NCBI RefSeq assembly: GCF_009733595.1
Contig: NZ_WOFH01000018.1
Span: 62,001-126,000 of the forward strand
Source of the DNA: Actinomadura litoris
GTDB taxonomy: Bacteria; Actinomycetota; Actinomycetes; Streptosporangiales; Streptosporangiaceae
Length of the DNA stretch: 64,000 bases
Direction of reading: 5' to 3'
Shown in pieces: positions 57,966 through 64,000 of this stretch. Both the position numbers and the translations under genes were made by a program. The notes under the pieces were generated by a model. That model ran no database searches. It saw only the letters and a list, made by a program, of their open reading frames with translations, and was not told the DNA's origin. Each line of letters opens with the position of its first letter. The stretch's first letter is position 1.

Positions 57966-60167
57966 GTGTCCCATGCCGGTCGACGCCGTGTCCGGCGCGC
58001 TCGTCCGGTACCACGGGTGTGGATCGCTCCGTCGCTCGGCGCGCGGACGACCGCCGCCCTCACCGCGCTGACCCTCGCCGCCGCCGTCGCGGTACCGGCG
58101 GCGCTCACCACCGGGGAACGCGACCGGTCCGTGCACGGCGCGGCGTCCGGCGTCCGGTACGCGGCCAGGGCCGACCAGATCCGCGCCCGCGAATGGCACC
58201 TCGGTGTCCTGCGCGCCGCGCGGGCCTGGAGGTGGACGCGCGGCTCCGGCGTCACCGTCGCCGTCCTGGACACCGGGGTCGACCGCCGCCACCCCGACCT
58301 CACCGGGCGCGTCCTGGACGGCCCCGACCTCACCGGCGGCGCGCGCAAGCCCGGCGGCAGCTACTGGGGCGTGCACGGGACGTCGATGGCCAGCATCATC
58401 GCCGGCCACGGCCACGGGGCCGGGCAGTCGGAGGGCGTGCTCGGCGTCGCCCCGCAGAGCCGCGTCCTGTCGGTGCGCGTCACCCTGGAGAACGACGACC
58501 CGCTGCGCCGCGGCGGGCAGACCGTCGGCGACCCCAACGCGATCGCGCAGGGCATCCGGTACGCCGTCGACCACGGCGCCGACATCATCAACATGTCGCT
58601 CGGCGGCGGCCACCTGAACTACAACGGCACGCCGTCGCAGGAGGCGGCGATCGAGTACGCGCTCGGCAAGGGCGTGGTGCTGATCGCCTCGGCCGGGAAC
58701 GACGGCTCCGGGGCCAACAGCAAGAACTTCCCCGCCGCCTACCCGGGCGTGATCGCGGTCGGCGCGCTCGACCGGAGGCTGCGCCTGTGGAAGGACAGCA
58801 ACCGCCGCTCGCACGCGTCGGTCTGCGCGCCCGGCGTCGACATCGTCAGCGCCGACTCCAGCAGCGGCTACGTCGTCGGGACGGGCACCAGCGCGTCCTC
58901 GGCGATGGTCGCGGGCGTCGCCGCGCTGGTGCGCGCCCGCTACCCGAGGCTCACCCCCGACCAGGTGCGGCAGGCGCTCGTGCAGGGCTCCCCGCCGCGC
59001 CGCGGCCACCCGACCGGCTCGACGACGTGCGCCGGGACCGTCGACGCCGTCCGGGCGCTGCTCGCCGCGTCCCGGCTCAACCGTGGTGTCCGGAACCCGG
59101 CCGCGTCGGCGAAGCCGTCCGCTCCGGCGGCGGGGCCGTCCGCCGCGTCCGAGGACGACGGCACCGACCTGCTGATCCCCGGGGCGCTCGGCGGGGGCGG
59201 GCTGCTGCTCGCGCTCGCGCTGCTGATCGCGTGGCGGCTGCGGCGCCGCCGCCGCGGTCCGGACGCCGGCGACCACGCCGACGTCGTCCCCGACTACGGG
59301 CTGCCGTCGCCCTCCCCGTACGCCCCGCCCGCGCCGATCGGCGTCGAGTGGGCCCCCGCTCCCGCCGACATGGGCGAGCCGGTCGGGCAGCCGCTGAGCG
59401 CGCCGGTGGACGTGCAGCCCTGGGGCCTCGACGAGTCCTACACCACCCCGGACTACCCGCCGATGCCCCCCATGCCGGACGAGGCGGACCACATGCCCCC
59501 CGAGCCTCCCGCGCCGCCGTCGGAGCTGCACCCGTTCGTCCCGGAGGAGTACCCGGGGAGCGGACGCGCCGGACGCCGCGGGCTCAACGGCGCCAACGGG
59601 CACAACGGCGCCAACGGCCACAACGGGCACGGCCTGAACGGGCACGGGCTGAACGGGCACGGCCTGAACGGGCACGGCCTGAACGGGAGCGGCGTGGCGC
59701 CGAACGGCAAGCATCACGGCCCGCCGCCGGACGCGCGGGACCTCAACGACACCGACCCGCTGGACGACGACGACTGGGAGCGGTTCCGGCGCAGCGCCCT
59801 GGGTGATCCCGGACGTCCGGACGCGGGCGGCGCCACGCCCATGGTCCCGCCCGTCGCGCCCCCGGCGGCGCCTCCCGCGCAGCCCCCGGCGGCTCCGCCG
59901 GAACCGGCGGAACCCCCGCTCGACCCCCACGACCCGCTGGACCCGCGCAACCCGCTCGATCCCCGCGACCTGCTCGAACCCCGCGATCTCGGCGAGTTCG
60001 GCGGCCCGCGTGATCTCGGCCCGCGTGACCTCGGCCCGCGTGATCCGCGCGACACGTGGGGTCCGCAGGACCCGCGCGAGCCCCGGGAGTCGCGGGGGCC
60101 GCGCGACTCCTCCCCGCCGACCGCGCCCCCGGCCGACGACGAGGACTACCGTCCGCCCTGGTGGTGA
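57966..60167 (+). CDS. membrane-anchored subtilisin-like serine protease, mycosin-like, with repetitive cytoplasmic tail
   Basis: A 733-residue S8 protease. A signal/anchor (about 28-48) leads to the mycosin-like EWHLGVLRAARAW segment. The catalytic triad is D102 (VAVLDTGVD), H137 (VHGTSMASIIAGHG) and S309 (GTGTSASSAMVAG). A membrane helix at about 400-425 (LLIPGALGGGGLLLALALLIAW) is followed by RLRRRRRG and a ~300-residue Pro/Asp/Gly-rich tail. The tail has repeated NGHGL and DPRDL units and ends in PPWW. MycP proteases end shortly after the helix, so the long tail is unusual. No ESX/type VII secretion genes are adjacent. The GTG at 57966 has GGAGG at good spacing; GTG 57957 is also possible. 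Confidence 0.88.
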   Translation: MSHAGRRRVRRARPVPRVWIAPSLGARTTAALTALTLAAAVAVPAALTTGERDRSVHGAASGVRYAARADQIRAREWHLGVLRAARAWRWTRGSGVTVAVLDTGVDRRHPDLTGRVLDGPDLTGGARKPGGSYWGVHGTSMASIIAGHGHGAGQSEGVLGVAPQSRVLSVRVTLENDDPLRRGGQTVGDPNAIAQGIRYAVDHGADIINMSLGGGHLNYNGTPSQEAAIEYALGKGVVLIASAGNDGSGANSKNFPAAYPGVIAVGALDRRLRLWKDSNRRSHASVCAPGVDIVSADSSSGYVVGTGTSASSAMVAGVAALVRARYPRLTPDQVRQALVQGSPPRRGHPTGSTTCAGTVDAVRALLAASRLNRGVRNPAASAKPSAPAAGPSAASEDDGTDLLIPGALGGGGLLLALALLIAWRLRRRRRGPDAGDHADVVPDYGLPSPSPYAPPAPIGVEWAPAPADMGEPVGQPLSAPVDVQPWGLDESYTTPDYPPMPPMPDEADHMPPEPPAPPSELHPFVPEEYPGSGRAGRRGLNGANGHNGANGHNGHGLNGHGLNGHGLNGHGLNGSGVAPNGKHHGPPPDARDLNDTDPLDDDDWERFRRSALGDPGRPDAGGATPMVPPVAPPAAPPAQPPAAPPEPAEPPLDPHDPLDPRNPLDPRDLLEPRDLGEFGGPRDLGPRDLGPRDPRDTWGPQDPREPRESRGPRDSSPPTAPPADDEDYRPPWW
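59578..59690 (+). repeat. in-frame repeats encoding NGHGL/NGANGH units in the subtilase tail
   Basis: 15-bp units (AACGGGCACGGCCTG and near copies) encode Asn-Gly-His-Gly-Leu four to five times after two NGANGH copies. The unit size is a multiple of three, so changes in copy number keep the reading frame. Confidence 0.85.
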
Positions 60168-60297
60168 CCCCGGCGCACCGGCCCCGCGTCCCGCTACTCC
60201 GGCGGGCGTAGCGCGGGAGTCTCCGGCTGGACGATGACGTCCCCCTGACCCGTCGCCGAGCATCGACTCATCCGCACACAGGAAGGGTCGAGGAACC

Positions 60298-60633
60298 ATG
60301 ATGACGACACTGGCGGCACAGGTCGCGGCGAGCCCGCCGGCATGGCACGACGGCGGCGACCCGCCCGCGTTCTGGCCGATCTTCCCCATCACGTTCGGGC
60401 TGCTGTGGCTGGCGGTGCTGGGCACGGCGTTCTACCTGATCCGCCGCCGGATCGCGGCGGGCGGCGGGCGGCCGGGGCCGGGCGGATGGCGCGGCTTCGG
60501 TCCACCGGCCGCGGCGCACGAGGCGGACCCGATGCGCAAGGCCCAGTCGATCCTCGCCGAGCGTTTCGCACGCGGGGAGATCGACGAGGACGAGTACCTG
60601 ATGCGCATGTCCGCGCTGCGCAACGGCGGCTGA
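60298..60633 (+). CDS. SHOCT domain small membrane protein
   Basis: A 111-residue protein. One membrane helix (FWPIFPITFGLLWLAVLGTAFYLI, about 25-48) and a Gly/Pro-rich linker precede a C-terminal SHOCT domain, KAQSILAERFARGEIDEDEYLMRMSALR. SHOCT is a short oligomerisation module common in actinomycete membrane proteins. AGGAAGGG precedes the ATG. Function unknown. It is convergent with the MarR gene. Confidence 0.88.
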   Translation: MMTTLAAQVAASPPAWHDGGDPPAFWPIFPITFGLLWLAVLGTAFYLIRRRIAAGGGRPGPGGWRGFGPPAAAHEADPMRKAQSILAERFARGEIDEDEYLMRMSALRNGG

Positions 60634-60670
60634 GGGCGGGGCCAGGGCCGTGCGGGGCACGACGGCGCGG

Positions 60671-61315
60671 CTACTCGGCGCCGGCCTCCTCGAAGATCTG
60701 GTCGATGCCGTCCGGGTACATCGGTGCCCGGGCGGCGGCCGCGTCGGCGAACCGGGTGAGCAGCCGCGCGAACTCGGAGCGCTCGCCCTCCGACCAGCCG
60801 GCCATCAGCTCGTCGAGGTAGGCGCGGCGGAACCGCTCGGAGACCTGCTTGACGCGCCGTCCGGCCGGGGTCAGGCCGAGGTTGGCGCGGCGCGCGTCCA
60901 CGGGGGAGGGGCGCCGCGACACCAGGCCCGCGTCGATCGCGTGGCCCACCAGGCGGCTCGCGGTCGACGGGTCGACCTCCAGCCGTTCGGCGACCGCGCC
61001 GACGGTCACCTCGCACGCGCAGTCCGCCTCGTCCGGCGCGGGCCTCTTCCGCTCCTCGCCCGCCTCGGCGGTCAGCGCGGCGATGGCGTTGACGACCATC
61101 AGGTTGGAGATCTGGAGCGGGCGCCCGCCGGGCCCGCCGGACGTCTGGGCGCGGATGCGCTTCATGAGGTCGGGCTTGGCCCAGACGCGGCGGAGGTGGA
61201 ACAGCGCCACCCCGATCTCGGCGAGGACGGGGTCGGCCTCGGGCGGGGGGTGCCCGGCGGACCGCTCGGTGGACCGTTCGGTGGACCGCTCGGTGGCGGA
61301 GGTCTCCGTCGCCAT
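60671..61315 (-). CDS. MarR family regulator with extended N-terminus
   Basis: A 214-residue MarR-type regulator, longer than usual. The recognition helix region is VTVGAVAERLEVDPSTASRLVGHAIDAGLV and the wing SPVDARRANLGLTPAGRR. Three features enlarge it: a Glu/Arg/Ser/Thr repeat near the start (ERSTERSTERS, from 12-bp DNA repeats at about 61260-61296), an inserted segment GEERKRPAPDEADCAC with two cysteines that could sense redox or metal, and a long C-terminal helix. The ATG at 61315 gives the best start. GCATG-N7-CATGC at 61364-61380 is a possible operator. Confidence 0.86.
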   Translation of the reverse strand: MATETSATERSTERSTERSAGHPPPEADPVLAEIGVALFHLRRVWAKPDLMKRIRAQTSGGPGGRPLQISNLMVVNAIAALTAEAGEERKRPAPDEADCACEVTVGAVAERLEVDPSTASRLVGHAIDAGLVSRRPSPVDARRANLGLTPAGRRVKQVSERFRRAYLDELMAGWSEGERSEFARLLTRFADAAAARAPMYPDGIDQIFEEAGAE

Positions 61316-61602
61316 GCCAGGTCTCCCGTTCCATGCCGGTGATCGCCGATCTCCCACCCTAACGCATGTAGTGTGCATGCTTTCTTTACGCCGACCTTAT
61401 GCGGGACCCCGGCGGCTGCTGTGACGAGCGTTCGCGATGGGACACGAGCGCGTGAAAGAGCCCCAGGTGAAGGGGGATGTGATGCACTGAACGGGGCTCC
61501 CGTTCTTCCGCGCGAACCGCCGGAACTTGTCGGCGCGGACGGCTAGCATGGCACCCTGCCGAACCCGGACGTCCCGGGATCAGTAACCACAGAGGGGACC
61601 TC
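61316..61602. other. divergent intergenic region between MarR and DUF3263 genes
   Basis: 287 bp with no supportable gene. It contains the GCATG(N7)CATGC inverted repeat near 61364-61380 and the AT-richer stretch GCTTTCTTTACG at about 61379-61390, which may hold the divergent promoters. Nothing else recognisable is seen. Confidence 0.4.
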
Positions 61603-61998
61603 ATGCACGCGGCGGATGCCCCCGGCGACGGCCCCCAACAGGACGGAAGCATGGACGATGGCGCAGCCCTGCAACCCGTGAACGACAGTCTGGAAGACGA
61701 CGGCCCGGAAGGCGACGGCCTGGAGGCCGAAGCCGCCTTCCCGGCCGGCCTCCTCTCCGAGCGCGACCGCCAGATCCTCGCCTTCGAGCGGCAGTGGTGG
61801 AAGTACGCCGGAGCCAAGGAGCAGGCCATCCGCGAGCTGTTCGACATGTCGGCGACGCGGTACTACCAGCTCCTGAACATCCTGATCGACCGGCCCGAGG
61901 CGCTGGAGTGCGACCCGATGCTCGTCAAGCGCCTGCGCCGGATGCGGACGCAGCGGCAGCGGCGGCGCGCCGCGAGCCGACTCGGCATCCGGCCCTGA
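61603..61998 (+). CDS. DUF3263 protein
   Basis: A 131-residue protein with an acidic N-terminal half and the DUF3263 core LSERDRQILAFERQWWKYAGAKEQAIRELFDMSATRYYQLLNILIDRPEALECDPMLVKRLRRMR. The core looks like a helix-turn-helix, and the tail is basic (RTQRQRRRAASRLG), consistent with DNA binding. DUF3263 genes are common in actinomycetes and are often near otsB, as here (20 bp apart). Function unknown. Confidence 0.9.
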   Translation: MHAADAPGDGPQQDGSMDDGAALQPVNDSLEDDGPEGDGLEAEAAFPAGLLSERDRQILAFERQWWKYAGAKEQAIRELFDMSATRYYQLLNILIDRPEALECDPMLVKRLRRMRTQRQRRRAASRLGIRP

Positions 61999-62018
61999 CA
62001 TGACCAACACTGGTCGGT

Positions 62019-62828
62019 GTGAACTCTCCCCAGTCTGTGACGGCCGCCGGAACGGGCGGCCTCGACGCGATCCGTGACCATCCCGCCCGGGCCGTGCTCG
62101 GATTCGACTTCGACGGCACGCTGGCGCCGATCGTCGCCGATCCGGCCACGGCCCGCGCGCATCCCGGCGCCGCTCCGGCGCTGGCCCGCCTCGCCCCGCT
62201 GGTCGGCGGGCTCGCGATCGTCACCGGACGTCCCGCCGCGATCGCGGTGGAGTACGGCGGCTTCGCGGGCATCGACGGCCTGGTCGTGCTCGGCCAGTAC
62301 GGGCGCGAGCGCTGGGAGTCGGGCACGCTGACCGTGCCCGACCCGCCGCCCGGCATGGCCGAGGCGCGGGCGAAGCTGCCCGGCGTGCTGAGCGCGGCGG
62401 GCGCCCCGCCGGAGGTCGGCGTCGAGGACAAGGGCCAGGCGATCGCCGTGCACACGCGGCGGTGCGCCGAGCCGGAGGTCGCGCTCGAACGGCTGCGCGG
62501 CCTGCTCGCCGCGCTCGCCGAGCGGACCGGCCTCGTCGTCGAGCCCGGACGCTACGTCCTGGAACTGCGCCCGCCCGGCACGGACAAGGGCATCGCGTTC
62601 CGGTCGTTCGTGGACGAGCGCGGCGCGAACCCGTCCGGCGTGCTGTTCGCGGGCGACGACCTCGGCGACCTCGCCGGGTTCGCCGCCGTCGACGCGCTGC
62701 GCGAGGAGGGCGTGCCGGGGGTGAAGGTGTGCAGCGGCTCCGCCGAGGTCACCGCGCTCGCCGAGCGCGCCGACCTCGTCGTGGACGGCCCGTCCGGCGT
62801 CGTGGAGCTCCTCGGCTCACTGCCGTAG
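62019..62828 (+). CDS. otsB: trehalose-6-phosphate phosphatase
   Basis: A 269-residue HAD-superfamily phosphatase that converts trehalose 6-phosphate to trehalose, an osmo- and stress protectant. Motif I is FDFDGTLAPIV with the nucleophilic aspartate, motif II VTGRPAAIA, the substrate-binding YGRERWE, and motifs III/IV include GTDKGIAFRSF and FAGDDLGDLAGF. It starts with GTG. The synthase OtsA is not in the window. Confidence 0.93.
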   Translation: MNSPQSVTAAGTGGLDAIRDHPARAVLGFDFDGTLAPIVADPATARAHPGAAPALARLAPLVGGLAIVTGRPAAIAVEYGGFAGIDGLVVLGQYGRERWESGTLTVPDPPPGMAEARAKLPGVLSAAGAPPEVGVEDKGQAIAVHTRRCAEPEVALERLRGLLAALAERTGLVVEPGRYVLELRPPGTDKGIAFRSFVDERGANPSGVLFAGDDLGDLAGFAAVDALREEGVPGVKVCSGSAEVTALAERADLVVDGPSGVVELLGSLP

Positions 62829-62886
62829 CGGGGGAGTCGCGCGGCCGACCGGCCGCCACCCCGCGCCGATCCCGCCGCGAGAGAAG

Positions 62887-62923
62887 GAACCGCCGCGGCC
62901 GTCCAGGACGGCCACGGCGGTTC
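62887..62923. terminator. bidirectional terminator between otsB and padR
   Basis: GAACCGCCGCGGCCGTCC pairs over 17 of 18 positions with GGACGGCCACGGCGGTTC around a single-base gap, giving a long stem between the convergent otsB and PadR genes. Confidence 0.8.
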
Positions 62924-62952
62924 GTGGTTGCTCCGGCTCGCCCCGGCGGCGC

Positions 62953-63534
62953 TCACTCGGCCGCGGGGTCGTCGGCGAGGATCCCGTAGAGGCGGCGGCG
63001 GGCGTCGTTGACGACGTCCAGCGCGCGCTCCTTCTGGGCCTCGCTGCCGACGGACATGACCTGCTGCAGGGCGCCGAGGAGCTGGCCGATGGCCTCGCGC
63101 CCGCGCATGACGTTCTCGCCCGCGGCCTCGGTGACCTCGTCCCAGGGGGCGACGGTCTGCGCCGACGCCTCCTCCCGGCCCGCCTCGGTGAGCGCGAACA
63201 GCCGCTTGCCGCCCTGCTCCTCGCTGCTGACGAGCCCCTCGTCCTCCAGTATCTGGAGGGTGGGGTAGACCGAGCCGGGGCTCGGACGCCAGACCCCGCC
63301 GGTGCGGTTGTCCAGCTCCTGGATCATCTCGTAGCCGTGCATCGCCCGCTCGGCGAGCAGGGCGAGCAGCGCCGCCCTGACGTTGCCGCGCCGGGTGCGG
63401 CGGCCGCGGCCGCCGCGTCCCCGGTGGCCGGGCCCCGGGCCGAAGCCGCCCCAGCCGCCGAACGGATCGCCGCGGCGCGCGCGCTCCTCGGGGCCCCGGT
63501 GGCCGCCGCGCCTTCTCATGTCGGGCTCTCGCAT
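62953..63534 (-). CDS. PadR family regulator with Gly/Arg-rich N-terminus
   Basis: A 193-residue PadR-type winged-helix repressor. The DNA-binding core is NVRAALLALLAERAMHGYEMIQELDNRTGGVWRPSPGSVYPTLQILEDEGLVSS, followed by the wing GGKRLFALTEAGR and a C-terminal dimer helix. The first ~48 residues are rich in Arg and Gly (GGWGGFGPGPGHRGRGGRGRR), an extension that could add non-specific nucleic-acid binding. AAGGAG precedes the ATG. The CGATATATCG palindrome upstream is a probable autoregulatory site. The effector is unknown. Confidence 0.92.
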   Translation of the reverse strand: MREPDMRRRGGHRGPEERARRGDPFGGWGGFGPGPGHRGRGGRGRRTRRGNVRAALLALLAERAMHGYEMIQELDNRTGGVWRPSPGSVYPTLQILEDEGLVSSEEQGGKRLFALTEAGREEASAQTVAPWDEVTEAAGENVMRGREAIGQLLGALQQVMSVGSEAQKERALDVVNDARRRLYGILADDPAAE

Positions 63535-63574
63535 CGCGTGCTCCTTCGTGTCGGTATCGGTTGCGATGGCTTAA

Positions 63575-63584
63575 CGATATATCG
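63575..63584. promoter_or_regulatory. candidate PadR operator (CGATATATCG)
   Basis: A perfect 10-bp palindrome CGATATATCG lies 40 bp upstream of the PadR start codon, followed at 63585-63598 by a related AGATCGCTCGCGAT stretch. PadR-type actinobacterial operators often contain ATATCG half-sites. Binding is inferred. Confidence 0.5.
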
Positions 63585-63775
63585 AGATCGCTCGCGATGC
63601 AACAACGAGTATTGACATCCGTCTCCGGGGTGTGGTTTCCGGGCATGCCGAAGGCGCCGCGCGCGGCGCGGATACGCGGTTCGCGGCTGCCGATGCGGGA
63701 CGTGGGCGACGTCGCTCGCGAGGGGGCGCGGTACGTCCCGGGACGACGTCCGCTACCTCCCCTGGGGGCCCGGGA

Positions 63776-64000
63776 CTACGGGCCGGTGACCTTCAGATGG
63801 TCGAGGATGTCCTTGGTGGCGGCCCGCCCGTCGGTCTCCTTGACGCGGATCCACAGGCCGAACTTGCCGGAGGCGTCCTTCAGGCCCACCTCGGTGACCG
63901 ACGCGGTCCCGGACTTGCAGCCGGTGTAGCGCGTGATCGTCCCGCTGAGGGCCTTGTCGGGCGTGGTGTAGTTCTCCGGCGCCGACTTGGTGCACCTCGG
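63776..64000 (-). CDS. C-terminal fragment of a hypothetical protein (N-terminus outside window)
   Basis: The last 74 codons of a gene that enters from beyond the window edge. The fragment, CTKSAPENYTTPDKALSG then TITRYTGCKSGTASVTEVGL and WIRVKETDGRAATKDILDHL ending KVTGP, has two cysteines that could form a disulfide and looks like an extracytoplasmic beta domain. No family can be assigned from this piece. It is transcribed in the same direction as the PadR gene, 240 bp upstream of it. Confidence 0.72.
   Translation of the reverse strand, partial: PRCTKSAPENYTTPDKALSGTITRYTGCKSGTASVTEVGLKDASGKFGLWIRVKETDGRAATKDILDHLKVTGP

Noticed and set aside
57966..60167. Type VII secretion locus
   Set aside because: Only a mycosin-like protease is present; no EccB/C/D/E or WXG100 genes lie within several kb inside the window.
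57720..60425. A ~900-codon minus-strand open frame over the subtilase
   Set aside because: Antisense of a protease with a complete catalytic triad; its composition is typical of a GC-driven shadow frame.

Overview
The window is very GC-rich, with strong third-position GC bias, many GTG starts and many 1-4 bp stop/start overlaps. It carries mycothiol biosynthesis (mshA), CarD and a PhoU/PhoR-PhoP cluster next to gpmA. Together these point to a high-GC actinomycete. The gene set and style resemble Thermomonosporaceae/Streptosporangiales such as Actinomadura, but that rank is an inference.

Layout. 1-11.9 kb is an accessory zone of small regulator-plus-target modules: MarR with a drug-efflux MFS, an attenuator-controlled auxiliary-type tryptophanyl-tRNA synthetase, TetR with an AlkZ-like protein, a CGNR zinc-finger regulator with MFS, MarR with a LigB-type dioxygenase, an epimerase, a macro-domain protein and a universal stress protein. 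12-24.6 kb is conserved core: mshA-ybjN-gpmA, a BTAD regulator with an alpha/beta hydrolase, phoU divergent from phoR-phoP across a clear PHO box, two lipoprotein/membrane genes, then carD-ispF. The core string expected to continue as cysS-rlmB is interrupted from 24.6 to 34.2 kb by another accessory block: a second CGNR protein, GNAT, MFS, the two homogentisate-pathway genes fahA and hmgA, a DUF2637 protein, and an ECF42 sigma factor with its DGPF partner and a hydrolase. cysS-rlmB follow, ending in a minisatellite array that begins on the rlmB stop codon.

37-41 kb holds a DMT-family exporter behind a large inverted-repeat operator, a YciI-like protein, tRNA-Thr(TGT), a DUF4303-like protein and a secreted M4 metalloprotease. 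41.3-51.9 kb is catabolic: an Lrp/BkdR-like regulator divergent from a complete E1alpha-E1beta-E2 branched-chain 2-oxoacid dehydrogenase operon, then a TetR regulator divergent from paaZABCDE (phenylacetyl-CoA epoxidation and ring opening). 52-64 kb mixes stress and envelope genes: a GlsB/YeaQ membrane protein, an ECF41/SigJ-like sigma factor with a VOC protein, a TerD domain fused to a probable PD-(D/E)XK nuclease fold, a DUF485-ActP symporter pair, a membrane-anchored mycosin-like subtilase with a long repetitive tail, SHOCT, MarR, DUF3263, OtsB and PadR genes. Both window edges cut genes.

Most striking points: a textbook leader-peptide/four-segment attenuator before trpS; the TerD-nuclease fusion; paired palindromic operators before two exporter genes; the interrupted carD-ispF-cysS-rlmB string with no ispD; and the minisatellite at rlmB.
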